A stretch of 64,000 bases of DNA from Microcebus murinus (GCF_040939455.1 NC_134117.1:47399001-47463000), one strand, 5' to 3'; numbered from the stretch's first letter, positions 38,101-50,604 are shown. Notes: generated from the letters alone by a model not told the origin. Numbers and translations are program-made.

Positions 38101-39380
38101 TCCCACAGGTTTTGATAACTTTTGTCTCATTTATCACTTAGTTCAAAGAATCTTGTGATTTCCATCTTAATTGACTTCTTAGCACAATAATCCGTCAGCA
38201 GAAGGTTGTTTAGTTTCCAGGACTTTGTGTAGAGATGAGAGTTTCTGTTGGAGTTGATTTCTAATTTTATTCTACTGTGGTCTGAAAAGATGAATGGTAT
38301 AATTTCCATTTTTAAAAATTTGTAGAGGCATGCTCTATGGCCTAGGATATGGTCAATCTTAGAGAATGTCCCATGAGCTGATGAGAAAAATGTATATTCA
38401 ATGGTTTTTGGGCAGAATGTTCTGTAAATGTCAGTCAGACCCATTTGTTCTAGAGTTCTGCTTAAGTCCATTGTTTCTTTGTTTATTTTCTTGTTTGGAG
38501 GATCTGTCCTGTTCTGTCAGAGGGGTGTTGAAGTCCCTTGGTATTATGGTGTTGCTATTTATCATTTTGTTTAGATCAAGTAGGATTTGTTTTATGAATC
38601 TGGGTACACCTAAGTCAGGTGTATAAATATTTAGAATTGTTATGTCTTCTTGTTGAATTGTACCCTTCACCATTATATAGTGACCATCTTTTTTTTTTTT
38701 TTTTTTGGAGACAGAGTCTTGCTCTGTTGCCCATGCTAGAGTGCTGTGGCATCAGCCTAGCTCATAGCAACCTCAAACTCCTGGGCTCAATCAATCCTCC
38801 TGCCTCAGCCTCCCAAGTAGCTGGGACTACAGGCATGTTCCACCATGCCTGGTTATTTTTTTCTATGTATTTTTAGTTGGCCAATTAATTTCTTTCTATT
38901 TATAGTAGAGATGGGGTCTCGCTCTTGCTCAGGCTGGTTTCAAACTCCTGACCTTGAGTGATCCTCCTGCCTCAGCCTCCCAGAGTGCTAGGATTACAAG
39001 TGTGAGCAACTGTGCCTGGCCTATAGTGACCATCTTTGTCTTTCATTACTCTTGTTGATTTGAAGACTAAGTTGTGTGAAATCAGAACTGCTATGCCAGC
39101 TTTCTTTTGGCTTTCATTTGCATGAAATATTGTTTTCCATTCCTTTACTTTGAGTCTGAATGCATCCTTGTGGGTTATATGTGTTTCCTGAAGATAGCAG
39201 ATACTTGGCTGTAAGTATACTTTGTATATTTATTCTTTTAGCCAGCCTATGTCTCTTTAGTGGGCAGTTCAGGCCATTCACATTTTTTATTGAAAGAATT
39301 GATAAGTGGGACAGATTTCTGTCAATCTTGTTGAGTTGTTACTTTGTTTTTCTTATTTTCTCTCTTGAGCCATTGTGTTA
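35193..39380 (-). pseudogene. L1 ORF2 (endonuclease/reverse transcriptase), decayed
   Basis: L1 ORF2 encodes an AP-like endonuclease and a reverse transcriptase that nicks target DNA and copies L1 RNA. Here the frame is split into at least eight open pieces in shifting frames (for example 38127-38471, 36753-37358, 35768-36421, 35193-35417). The endonuclease piece at 38127-38471 keeps FSKIDHILGH and the SDH catalytic-type motif (residues 63-65 of that piece). The RT piece at 36753-37358 has [10 protein letters not shown] intact, but the active-site FADD reads SADD (residues 163-166), and the upstream catalytic Asp region reads SIYSENEFD in place of the usual SIDAEKAFD-type motif, so an Asp is lost. 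The Cys-rich C-terminus was not examined residue by residue. The N-terminal endonuclease is cut by an Alu at 38692-39021. Confidence 0.88.
38692..39021 (-). mobile_element. Alu, lemur type, inside L1 ORF2
   Basis: Poly-T tail, linker TTAGTTGGCCAATTAATTTC and complete left arm. The exact TSD TATAGTGACCATCTTT lies at 38676-38691 and 39022-39037. Same orientation as the host L1. Confidence 0.97.
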
Positions 39381-39489
39381 TCTGGCCTTTGACCTTTAGC
39401 TTTTGGATGATTTTACATTGGTGAGTGTTTATTGTGCTAATCCATGTATGACACTGTCCTGAGTACTTCCTAGAGGGCAGGTCTTGTCT

Positions 39490-41040
39490 TTATGAATTCC
39501 CTTAGTCTTTGCTTCTTTGAGAAGGTCTTTGTTTCTCCTTCATATAAGGGAGTTAGTTTTGTAGGGTACAAGATTCTAGACTGGGTATTATTCTGTTTGA
39601 GAAGAGTGAGAATGGGGCCTCAGTCTCTTCTTGCTTGGAAGGTCTCAGTTGAGAAGTCTGTGGTTATTCTGATGGGTTTTCCTTTGTAGGTTACCTGCTT
39701 CTTTCACCTTACTGCTCATAGGAGGGCCTTTTTTGTGTTTATTTTGGGCAGTCTGATGACTACATGTCGTGGTGTCTTCCTGTTTGCAAAGAATCTTAGA
39801 AGTCCTTTGAGTTTCTTGAACCTGGAAATCTATATTTCTGGCAAGGGCAGAGAAATTTTCCTCCATTATATCTTCAAATATTTTATCCAACCCTTGTGTG
39901 TTTTCTTCTTCACTCTCAGGGATGTCTATGATTTTCATGTTAGGCCTTTTCATATAATCCCACATTTCTTGTAGGCTTTGCTCTTTTCTCTTATTTCTCT
40001 GCTCTATCTCTCCAACTGACTTGTTTAATTGAAAGGTGTGTGAACTAAAATAAAATTTTAAGGCTCACTCCCCACCCCTCCACTGGCTGACTAAATGGAC
40101 CTCCTTATGGCCAAAGGAATATCCTAAAATTAAATTGCCTGCCAGGAGGAAGGAGATCAGACATGCCTTATTATGCCCCTTTCCCTTTTGGGGGACATCC
40201 TTTGTAACCCATTAACAGGCCTAAGGGTATGCAAGACAAACCTGCAGGTCCTTAATTTCACAACAAATCTATGTTAGGTGGCTTATCTCTGATAACAGTT
40301 CCTTATGTTGAAACATTCCAAGCCTCTAGACAAAGCTTCATGTCTTTAACCAATTACAAGTCAAAGAATTTTTAAACCCACCTATGACCTATAATCCCCC
40401 CACTTTGAGATGGCCCAGCTTTTGGTATGCCAGAATGTATGCCTGCCATGCATTGATTTATGACTTTACCTGTCATCCTTGTCTCCCTGAAATGTATAAA
40501 ACCAAACTGTAACCCAGACACAGCGAGTCCACTTGCTCAAGGCTTCTTGGGAGTGGCGCTGGGTCATGGTCCTTAAATTTGGCTCAGAGTAAATCTCTTT
40601 AGAATTATTTTACAGAGTTTGGTCTTTTATCCATTGACAGATGTTATCTTCAATCCCTGAGATTCTTTCTTCTGTTTGATCTACCCTATTCTTGAAGCTT
40701 TCCACTGTGTTTTGTAATTCCTTGAATAAATTCTTCATTTCCAGAAGTGCTGTTTGATTTTTCTTTAATATTTCAATTCTTTAGTGAATTTTTCTTACAA
40801 GTCCTGAATTTTTTTTGTGGTTTCTTTGTGTTGAGTATCCATTTTCTCTTGCATATCATTGAGATTTCTTACAATCCATGTTCAAAATTCCTCTTTTGTT
40901 ATTTTAGTGTTCTGGATTTGGTTGATATCTATTGCTAGAGAGCTGGTGATCCCCTTTGGGTGTGTGCTTTCAGTTTGATTCTTCATACTTCCAGACTTCT
41001 TTCACTGATTCCTTCCCATTTGGAGGAGTTGTTGCTTCTT
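39490..41040 (-). pseudogene. L1 ORF1 (RNA-binding protein), decayed and split
   Basis: ORF1p is the trimeric RNA-binding chaperone of L1. An open piece at 39645-39965 carries RPNMKIIDIPESEEENTQG and IDFQVQETQRTSK, the RRM-type region of the family, then goes out of frame. The N-terminal coiled-coil part lies at about 40640-41040 in shifted frames. A retroviral LTR (40039-40639) separates the two. Family assignment rests on these motifs and on position just upstream of ORF2. Confidence 0.78.
40039..40639 (+). mobile_element. ERV LTR (~600 bp) inside L1 ORF1
   Basis: Starts TGTGAACTAAAATAAAATTT and ends CCATTGACA. Near the 3' part are ATGTATAAAACCAAACTG (TATA-like, about 40492-40499) and TTGGCTCAGAGTAAATCTC. 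Flanks GGTG (40035-40038) and GATG (40640-40643) are a 4-bp TSD with one change, and the L1 text is contiguous once it is removed. It is a solo LTR, unlike families A and the CCAAT-array LTR. The architecture is that of class I retroviruses. I do not name the family. Confidence 0.82.
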
Positions 41041-41059
41041 GCCTTTAGGTTTTCCTTTA

Positions 41060-41424
<365 letters not shown>

Positions 41425-41438
41425 TAGGTTTTCCTTTA

Positions 41439-42412
41439 AATAATGACATGCCTAGTTTAGTCTCTGAGGCAGTAGGTGGTGTTTGTGGGTAAAATTCAAC
41501 CACACTCTGTATGATGAGTCAGTAAATGAAGTGAAAGGATGTGCAAATTTACTTGCCTGTCAGTATATCATGGCTTGCTGGGAGGAGCAAGCTTCAGTGT
41601 TATTTTTGGGTCCTGTAACTAGCTCTCAGTTCCTCTGGAGAGGCACTCTAGTGCCTCAGGTGGTGGGTGGGGCCCTGGGACTTCCAGGTGTGTTCTTATT
41701 CTCTATGTCAGCAGGGGGAAGTGGGGGAGTGAGGATGGGTGGGGCTAGGTTGAGTGAGCCTGCCCTCAAGCTCCACAAATCCTGTTAGCAGGGGTCAAAG
41801 GTCTGCTTCTGGGAAAAGCTGCCAGGGAGGGGCTGAAATGGCCCCACTCAGCCAAGAAGTCTTCACATGGAGATGGGGCTGTATCAGACTTGTAGTCAGG
41901 AGCAGGCCCCGCTCCTTTCCACTCTCTCCTATTCCAAGGTTTCTACCGGGCCTTTCCAGTAGGCAGGACCTCAAGCCAGGGGATCTCCCCTGACTGTGAT
42001 GCAAACTAGAAGGTTTCCTGCCCCAGATCACAGCCTGACTGGGAGCATGGCCCTCCCATGGGAGAAGGGTTGCCCCTCAAGCATGCTGCAGCCAGGACTC
42101 ACTCTGATCTGTCCCTGAAGGCACACACACCTAGTAGACTAGTTCACAAATATCCCTTCTGTGCCCCTGGGCAATGCCATCGAGACCTGGGTGTAGGGGA
42201 TCTGGCCTGCAGACCTGTCCTCCAGGCCCTGAAGATCAATGCCTGAACCTACCAGGGAGAAGAGTGCTGGTCTCAGGTCACCCAAGGGGTGTCCAAGCTG
42301 GATTAATGTCTCTCTGCCTTGGGATTTGCTCTGCTCTGCTGGAGTCACCAGGTAAGCAGCACCTGGGAGGGTTGGTGGGTGGGGAGCTCACAAACCGAGG
42401 GGAGGGGATCAT
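41439..42412 (-). promoter_or_regulatory. L1 5' UTR, probable promoter region
   Basis: This GC-richer ~1 kb lies upstream of the ORF1 remnant on the minus strand and ends where the flank becomes AT-rich (after about 42412). L1 5' UTRs carry an internal Pol II promoter; that is family knowledge and nothing here shows activity. Short frames on both strands (for example 42174-42449) are not genes. Confidence 0.55.
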
Positions 42413-43657
42413 TGTAAGCTTTATAGATCTCCCTCAGTGCATAGAATAGTTGCAAAAAGAGATGTTGTTCAATACATGTTTGGTGAATAAATAAATGAAT
42501 CAAATCAGTGAGATTTATTGTGAAACTTGTGTTCCATTCTGGTTCAACCCCTGATTGGATCACGTACTGCTTTTCCATAGATCTAGCTTTGCAGTCTTTA
42601 TTATTTAAAATGTTATTGGAATATAAATTTAAGAAATTCCATGTAAAATAGAGATGCCTGTATAATGGACATTAATTAAAACCTGAGGTCTTTCCTATTT
42701 TTAAAAATCTGCAAAACATGAGTCCCATCTGTATTGAGAAAATTCCAGCTAAAACATGGCAGGTCTATGAGACACATGTCCTTCCAGGATTGTACTACCA
42801 ACCCAGCCAGGATTGGCAGTTATGTCTGTGGAAAGATGTCAACTGTGGAATTTTGATGTTGCACTCTTAACTAAAGACACATTAATGTTATTAAACTGGT
42901 TGGTTACTTAATACAAAAAAAAAAAAAGAACAGGATTTTCCTTGCATAGACTGACTGCCCACCGGGAGCCAGAGCTGGATTTCTGGACTCAGCCTGAAGA
43001 AAGAGTACATTAATTTTTAAGACTTCTTTTTTGTCTTTCTACTCCTCTCAATTCTCTTTTCAAGCTGTTGTTGATGGAATCTAGATTTTCCCAAATGGGA
43101 CAACTTGAAACAGAAATGAATTCATTCTTAGATGAAATGCATGAGGGGAGAGAACAGTGCTGGAGTGGATTTTGGTGATTAGCCATCAAGCTGGGAGAGA
43201 AAGGGCGGCAGTTGTCTGGAACTCGTCTGTATCCCGTCTGCATTCGTTTAGCATCTTTCTTTATACATATGTCACTCTCCTGTTTTAATGGAGGAATAAA
43301 AACCAAGTAAACATTGTTAAGCATGAATTTATTTTTTTTTTTGGAAAAAGATTTGTTCTTAAAATAAGACTGTGCACAGTATGCATGCAAGAGAATTTTG
43401 AAATTTTTTGGAAGTGAAATTAGATAGGCTCAAATCCTTTATGAACTGATGTGTACAAATACACATAATAGACCATCAGAGTTTCTCAGATCATCCTAGG
43501 GCATGGTGATCTGGGACATAAGAGGAGAATAAATTGGGAGGGATTGAATGAATGTCATATTTGTGAAAGGTTTATGAAACTGCACCTTTCAATTTGGGCA
43601 ACCAACATATTTGGGAAAGAGAAGTAAAAAGATATCATCAAAAGATAAGACAGAACA
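42413..43657. other. Single-copy, AT-rich
   Basis: No gene or repeat is recognised. The 126-codon minus-strand frame at 43010-43390 contains no domain I know. Confidence 0.45.
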
Positions 43658-43990
43658 GGCCGGGCACGGTGGCTCACGCCTGTAATCCTAGCACTTTGGG
43701 AGGCCGAGGCGGGCGGATCGCTCAAGGTCAGGAGTTCGAAACCAGCCTGAGCGAGACCCCGTCTCTACCAAAAATAGAAAGAAATTAATTGACCAACTAA
43801 AAATATATATACAAAAAATTAGCCGGGCATGGTGGCGCATGCCTGTAGTCCCAGCTACTCGGGAGGCTGAGGCAGTAGGATCGCTGAGCCCAGGAGACTG
43901 AGGTTGCTGTGAGCCAGGCTGATGCCACGGCACTCACTCTAGCCTGGGCAACAAAGTGAGACTCTGTCTCAAAAAAAAAAAAAAAAAAAA
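43658..43990 (+). mobile_element. Alu, lemur type, young-looking
   Basis: Near-consensus dimer starting GGCCGGGCACGGTGGCTCAC with a long pure A tail. Exact 17-bp TSD AAAGATAAGACAGAACA at 43641-43657 and 43991-44007. The left arm contains GGAGTTCGAAACC, which fits the Pol III B box pattern. Small deletions occur at GAGCGAGACCC and GATCGCTGAGC. Confidence 0.97.
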
Positions 43991-44044
43991 AAAGATAAGA
44001 CAGAACAAAACGTGACTCATAATATGTTAAAGAGACTTCAGAAG

Positions 44045-44160
44045 TTGTTTTGTTCAATCTCTTTACTTCACACAAAGGAAACTGGTGCTCAGAGAGGTTG
44101 AGTGACTTGTTTACGGTCACTCCATGACTTAATGGCACATCCTGGGATTGAATCTAGTAT
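44045..44160 (-). mobile_element. MIR SINE fragment
   Basis: CAAAGGAAACTGGTGCTCAG, AGAGGTTGAGTGACTTGTTT and ATCCTGGGATTGAATCTAGT follow minus-strand MIR order. Confidence 0.78.
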
Positions 44161-44293
44161 CCTCTTCAATAAACCAATATTCATGTAGTGCTGTGACTCC
44201 CCTGACCCCTGTTAATTTAATGCTGACCAAGTTAAAGGTTTTGGAGAACACAAAATACCCCAGTTGAAGAGACAGAGAACTACAGGGCAATTT

Positions 44294-44678
44294 TTTTATT
44301 TTTATTTATTTTTATTTTTTATTTTTTATTTTTTTTTATTTTTTTTTTTTTTTTTGAGACAGAGTCTCACTTTGTTGCCCAGGCTAGAGTGAGTGCCGTG
44401 GCGTCAGCCTAGCTCACAGCAACCTCAAACTCCTGGGCTCGAGCGATCCTTCTGCCTCAGCCTCCCGGGTAGCTGGGACTACAGGCATGCGCCACCATGC
44501 CCGGCTAATTTTTTTTTTTTTATATATATATCAGTTGGCCAATTAATTTCTTTGTATTTATAGTAGAGACGGGGTCTCACTCTTGCTCAGGCTGGTTTTG
44601 AACTCCTGACCTTGAGCAATCCGCCCGCCTCGGCCTCCCAAGAGCTAGGATTACAGGCGTGAGCCACAGCGCCCGGCC
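44294..44678 (-). mobile_element. Alu, lemur type, outer of tandem pair
   Basis: Long T-rich tail (about 44294-44355), full dimer ending at GCGCCCGGCC near 44678. It lies directly against the tail of the next Alu and shares one flanking TSD with it. Confidence 0.93.
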
Positions 44679-45013
44679 TATTTTTTATTTTTTTGAGACA
44701 GAGTCTCCCTTTGTTGCCCAGGCTAGAGTGAGTGCTGTGGCGTCAGCCTAGCTCACAGCAACCTCAAACACCTGGGCTCAAGCGATCTTCCTGCCTCTCA
44801 GCCTCCCGAGTAGCTGGGACTACAGGCATGCGCCACCATGCCCGGCTAATTTTTTCTATATATATTAGTTGGCCAATTAATTTCTTTCTATTTATAGTAG
44901 AGACGGGGTCTCGCTCTTGCTCAGGCTGGTTTTGGACTCCTGATCTCGAGCAATCCGCCCGCCTCGGCCTCCTAGAGTGCTAGGGATTACAGGCGTGAGC
45001 CAAGGCGCCCGGG
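44679..45013 (-). mobile_element. Alu, lemur type, inner of tandem pair
   Basis: Short T tail (TATTTTTTATTTTTTTGAGA), full dimer ending CGCCCGGG at 45013. CTACAGGGCAATTT occurs at 44280-44293 and again from 45014, enclosing both Alus. The simplest reading is that this one landed first and the other then inserted into its A tail. Confidence 0.93.
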
Positions 45014-45606
45014 CTACAGGGCAATTTATAATCTCATGATCTTATTTTGTAATCGAGGAGTTTGCAGCTCATTTTATCTAAAGTCTGCTAGTCTCTAATG
45101 GATAGTTTTATTGCAGACTTATATTTTTAGATTTTCGTGTCATTTTTGAAAGCCCTCAAGGACATTGTAGGTATCCCTGATAGGCTTTTGCTATAAGTAA
45201 AATTTCTGGGGCTCTATGCTTCAGTCAGGTCCATACAAAATGAGGACAATTTAATCTTCACTATCCCACTATTTTGGTAGCTGAAAATTTGGACATTTAT
45301 TTTATTATCCTGCTACATGTCTTTGTGAATGTATATCTAATTGGTAAACATGATCATTTTTACTATTTTCTGAAAATTATTTTTAAAAAGCTTCTGCTTC
45401 TTTTAAAAAAAGTTTTTGTCTGTGTCTCCTGCAGACATAACAGGTTTTGCTAGGCATTTGGTTGCCAAAATGTTTTTTTTCTATCCTTTTGGTTAACTCG
45501 GTTTTCTTCTCCCCATGCCCCTGACCCTTTTCCAACTTTACTATTTGATTTTTGAGTAGGAAAGGATCTAGTTTTCTGTATAATTTTATTTAACCTCTTG
45601 GAGGCA
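45014..45606. other. AT-rich single-copy DNA
   Basis: No gene or repeat is recognised. Confidence 0.5.
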
Positions 45607-45666
45607 TTTTTTAAAAAATGGAGGTAAAATATACTTAAGATAAAATTTAGCATTTTAACTATTTTT

Positions 45667-45994
45667 TTTTTTTTTTTTTTTGAGACAGAGTCTCACTTTG
45701 TTGCCCAGGCTAGAGTGAGTGCCGTGGCATCAGCCTGGCTCACAGCAACCTCAATCTCCGGGGCTCAGCGATCCTACTGCCTCAGCCTCCCGAGTAGCTG
45801 GGACTACAGGCATGCGCCACCATGCCCGGCTAATTTTTTGTATATATATTTTTAGTTGGTCAATTAATTTCTTTCTATTTTTGGTAGAGACGGGGTCTCG
45901 CTCAGGCTGGTTTCGAACTCCTGACCTTGAGCGATCCGCCCGCCTCGGCCTCCCAAAGTGCTAGGATTACAGGCGTGAGCTACCGCGCCCGGCC
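45667..45994 (-). mobile_element. Alu, lemur type, in L1M
   Basis: Near-consensus dimer. Exact TSD CATTTTAACTATTTTT at 45651-45666 and 45995-46010. Its sequence resembles the Alu at 43658-43990 closely, including the same small left-arm and right-arm deletions, so the two probably derive from one source subfamily. Confidence 0.97.
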
Positions 45995-46170
45995 CATTTT
46001 AACTATTTTTAAGTGTACAGTTCAGTGGCATTGAATATCTTCACAATGTGGTGCAACTATCATTAATCATTTCCAGAACTTTTTCATCATCCCAAACAGA
46101 AACTCTGTACCTATTAAATGATAACTCCCCATTTCTCCTCCCTCGAGCTCCTGGTAACCTCTATTTAACT

Positions 46171-46488
46171 TTTTTGAGACAGAATCTCATTGTGTTGCCT
46201 GGTATAGAGTGTTGTGGCATCAGCCTAGCTCACAGCAACCTCCAACTCCTGGGCTCAAGCAATCCTGCTGCCTCAGCCTCCCGAGTAGCTGGGACTACAG
46301 GCATATGCCACTATGCCTGGCTAATTTTTTCTATATATATTAGTTGGCCAATTAATTTCTTTCTATTTTTAGTAGAGACGGGGTCTTGCTCTTGCTCAGG
46401 CTAATTTTGAACTCCTGACCTTGAGCGATCCTCCCACCTCGGCCTTCCAGAGTGCTAGGATTACAGGCGTGAGCCACCACGCCCGGCC
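46171..46488 (-). mobile_element. Alu, lemur type, in L1M
   Basis: Short T tail, linker TTAGTTGGCCAATTAATTTC. ATTTAACT at 46163-46170 and 46490-46497 is the TSD. More diverged than its neighbour at 45667. Confidence 0.94.
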
Positions 46489-47335
46489 CATTTAACTATT
46501 TGTCTCTATGATTTTGACTATTCTAGGCACCTCTAGGTGCAGTATTTGTTCTTTTGTGTCTGGCTTATCCCACTTAGCCAATGTTTTCAAGGTTCAGCCA
46601 TGTTGTAGCATGTTTCAGAATTTCATTTCCTTTTTAAGGCTTGGTAATACTTAATTGTATATATATATACCACATTTTGTTTTTCTGTGCAACTGTTGAT
46701 GGACATTTTTAAGTTGTTTCTACTTTTTGTGAATAATGCTGCTATGAATACTGGCATGCAAGTATGTGTTTGAGTTCCTGCTTTTAATTTTTTTGGGTAT
46801 ATACCTAGAAGTGGAATTACTGGGTCATATGGTAATTCTATTTTAATATTTTCAGGAATTGTCAAACTGTTTTGTACCACTGCACCATTTTATATTCCCA
46901 CCAGCAATGCACAAAGGTTCCATTTTCTCTGCATACTAACCTACACTTGTTATTTTCCACTTTTTTGGTAATAGCCATACTAGTGAGTATGAAGTGGTGT
47001 CTCATGGTGGTTTTGATTGGTATCTCCCTAATGACTAGTGATGCTGAGCATCTTTTCATGTGCTCAACTGTTTATATATGTTCTTTGGAGAAATGTCTAT
47101 TCGAGTCCTTTGCTCATTTTGAATTGGGTGGTGGTGTTTGTTTTTTTGCTGTTGAGTTGTAGGAATTCTTTATGCCTTCTTGATATTAATCCCCTATCAG
47201 ATAATTTGCAAATATTTTCTCCCATTCTGTGGGTTGTTTTGTTCACTCTTTTGACAGTGTCCTTTGATGCACAAAAGTTTTTAATTTTGATAAAGTCCAA
47301 ATTTATTTTTTCTTTTTTTTTGCTTGTATAAGGCT

Positions 47336-47685
47336 TAATGCATTTTGAATGTCAAGTAAGATGGTGACTCTCAGAACAGTGAGGTGTCAGTGACAACAGT
47401 GTCTGCCTCTACTGCTGTAATCACCAGCCATGCGTTTTTGAGTTCTTCTCACTGTGGGGAGGCCCTCTTACCTGCCCGATCAAAGGAGGCTGTTTAAGAC
47501 CTGGTAGAAGGCAGCTATGTCAATTCTCAGACCAGTAACCCACTTATACCACTGTGCAGCCCAGGGGTCACAGACCCCAATACTGGCAAGGACCTAACAG
47601 GAAATATCAAAGTGTGGATTTGGCTGGGGTCAGATTGGGCTGGGTAGGCAACGGGAGCATGTGGCCAACTGCCCAAACTCGGGGG
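47336..47685. other. Single-copy DNA
   Basis: No gene or repeat is recognised. Confidence 0.45.
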
Positions 47686-47882
47686 CCAGACTGCCTGCAT
47701 CTGAATCCTAGGTGTGTTATTTATTAGCTGTGAGACCTCAGGCTAATTACTCAATTCCCTGTGCCTCAGTTTTCGTGTAGGTAATATGGGGATGGAGTTG
47801 TTAAAGCATTTCATGAGTTAATACACACAAAGCGCTTGAAATAGTGCTCGGCATATCATAAGTACTTGACAAATGTTCTCTA
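47686..47882 (+). mobile_element. MIR SINE
   Basis: GACTGCCTGCATCTGAATCC, ATTAGCTGTGAGACCTCAGG, TGAGTTAATACACACAAAGC and GTGCTCGGCATATCATAAGT in MIR order. Near full length. Confidence 0.9.
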
Positions 47883-50604
47883 CAGGATTAAATAGATTCA
47901 AATATGCAAAGCATTTAGAACAGTACCTGCTGCAGCCATATTATTCCAGGCTCATGACATTCAAATGCAAAGTTCTAAAAAAGTTTTAAAGAAACAGAGT
48001 GCAGACCAAACAACATATTTCTACGGGCCAAATGCAGTTCTAGGACTGCCAGTTTGCAACGCCTGAACTGAAACCAGAGAACTTTGTCAAGCCTCCCAGT
48101 CAGAACTCGCTTCTAAGTGCGCTTCCTCTGGCTTTGTTGGAACCGTGGACCTTGATCCTATCTTCTCCCTCTCCTCACAAGTCCAAAAAAAATCTTGAAA
48201 ACCAAGATTCTGGGAAGCCACTCAGCTGTTTCTCCTCATTAGTTTTGCAAAAGTTTTTATTTCTCTACCTATGCTGCGTCTTGAAAGAATTATTAATATT
48301 GCTTTTATAAGTTTGATCACTTAACAAAAACACATTATTTGTCATAATTGATCAAATAGATCTGAAGGGTTTTTTTTTTTTAGTAGGTTTGTATTACTCA
48401 TTCATTTATTCAAAACACATATATTGTGATAGGCACCAAGAATAAAAAGATGAAGAGATGTGATTCTTACCCTCCCAAGAACAAAGAATCCAGTGTTATA
48501 TAGATATCCTCTCAGTCTGAATTCAAGGGAACCTTTGGGGATGGATAAATTAATAGCTAATAGCTATTGTACACTGTCAGTTGCAAAGGAAGGAAACACA
48601 ACTCAACCTAGTAGCAATGGATTTTTTTATTTTAAAATTTATTTTATTAAATTTCTTTTTTTCTGGTAGCACTGGTTTTAGAGGTTAAAACAGTATCATT
48701 GGGGTGATTGGGATCCTGTCATTCTGCATTTCTCAACCTGTGTTGCCTTCTCTTTGCTGCATGCTTGGGTACTTGCTCTGTAAGGGGAGGACTTGGACTC
48801 CAGTAGCTGCTGGTGTACACGATCCTTCAAGCTTGTAATCCCAGAGTCCTCCCCCACCCTGTCTCCATATTTCTACTCTCAAGATAGGACCCTGGTTGGT
48901 CCTGTTTTGAACATGTGTTGGCTTCTTGCACCAATCCTTGTATCGGGTGCCGTGACTGGCTAGGACTGAGTCACATGTCCATTTCCGTGACACCCCATAA
49001 AGAAGGGATTTATGCAGACAAATTTACAGATGCCTACCTCAAACACTTTCCATTCATGACTAGGAATAAACATTTAAAAACTTGAGATGGAGTGATTTTT
49101 CCCAAGTCTGTGTGTTAACTTAAAAGTAGTTTAGACTTCCTCGGGTTTACCCATCGGTACCCATTCGATTCTGTAAGACTTGTTCGATACGTAATTAATG
49201 GTAATCATGAGACATTGTTTTAGGGGCTAGCATGGCGACATTAAAGCAGAGTCTGCCATGAGCTCGAGGAACACAGCCTCTGACATGAGGTCAACCTTTG
49301 GATGGGATCTCTGGATTGGTTTCTCATACCGCTGGTCTCCCTCACTCACTGGGATGAGCTCGCTGTGGACTGGCAATGACCACGTGCTCAGGTGTGATCT
49401 GATAGTAGGGCAGTAGGTAATTTCATGAGATTTGTGTGTTTACTAACCATTGTGATACAAAATGTGGGATGTTTACATTGTCATAAAGCAAATTTGACTA
49501 TGATTTGTTTCACATTTTATGTAGCTTTTTTCATGTATTATCATATTTCATATTCAATCATGTTTGAGATGGTTAGAAAAATGAAAATGGTTTTACAGTT
49601 TTTATTCTGACTGTAAAAAATGATAAATGCTCATTGTAAATGATTCAAGAAATAGAGAAGTCTAAAGAAAAATGAAAACTTGCTCCAACTTCTGTCATCC
49701 AGAGATAAATACTGTTAACATTTTGAGGAATATCCTTCTGGATATTTTTCTATGCACATATATTATTATCTATCTAAAAAAAATAAGAATGAAGCTACAT
49801 TTTTCTCCAGTGCCTTTTGGAGTCCTTTAAAATATTCATATGACCTGCTACAATAATGAAAAATAGTCTTTGTCTACATATTTATCCATCTGTGTATTTT
49901 TCCCTATAGAAGCTGCTAATTGGAGGTTTTTGAATTTCTTCATTTCTGCTTTTTTTAAATATCTCTTGATATTAAATCCATCTTATTTGCCTTAGGCTTT
50001 TGTGGTCCTTTTTCTAACATCTTGGTTAAATTCTGAGTCATACATTATAGCAACCGAAATTGAGTCTTGTTTTCTGACCTTCCTTTTATCACCAGAAGAA
50101 ACTCAAGAGTTGATGCTAAATAAACAGCTTTCTGTTTTGTTAACTCTTAACTTGGAGGAAAGAGACGATGGGAGAGGCTCGTGACCTTTCTCCATAGCCG
50201 GCTGTAACAGATGGGATTGTCATTTGCTTTTGTTTTGGAAGCTACAGGCAAATAACCATAGCATCTGGGATGAGATCAGTTACACTTAAGGAGGGAAGAA
50301 AAGAATTTGAGTTTTGCTGCTAGATGAAGATGTAGCAGTCCATTCTAAATGTCACCACTGAAGGAAATGTTACCCTTTGCGTAAACCCAGCAGTGTGGGC
50401 TTCCCCGGCAGGCTTAGCGTTTAGTAAGGATTGGGGGCACCTAGGGGCCTGACATTCTTAACGGAGTTTGGTGATTTCTCTGACTTATTAAAACAGGAAG
50501 CTTCTGGAAATCATATTTCCCCTGTTGATTTATTTAGTGCAGCAGTCTATTCAGCTGTAGGTCTCACAATCCCAAGCATAAAACCTGCCCTTCTAGGAGG
50601 AACA
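47883..50604. other. Single-copy and ancient-repeat DNA
   Basis: No gene is recognised. 48000-48065 (GGGCCAAATGCAGTTCTAGG, then CAGTTTGCAACGCCTG) looks like one end of a hAT-type MER element. 49600-49790 (AACTTGCTCCAACTTCTGTC, GATAAATACTGTTAACATTT) resembles an ancient repeat that I cannot name. Confidence 0.4.

Larger units (their letters stand above)
45607..47335 (-). mobile_element. L1M 3' part, split by two Alus
   Basis: AAAATGGAGGTAAAATATAC, then TAAGTGTACAGTTCAGTGGC, TCCTGGTAACCTCTATTTAA, TATACCTAGAAGTGGAATTA and CATGGTGGTTTTGATTGGTA trace an L1M element backwards from 3' UTR into ORF2. Frames at 46623-47300 on the minus strand are decayed ORF2. Alus at 45667 and 46171 divide it. Confidence 0.9.

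Noticed and set aside
39645..39974. Short host gene on the plus strand
   Set aside because: The plus-strand frame is the antisense of the L1 ORF1 RRM region.
44294..45013. Segmental tandem duplication of one Alu
   Set aside because: The two copies differ in tail length and internal bases, and the target duplication encloses both, so nested insertion explains it better.
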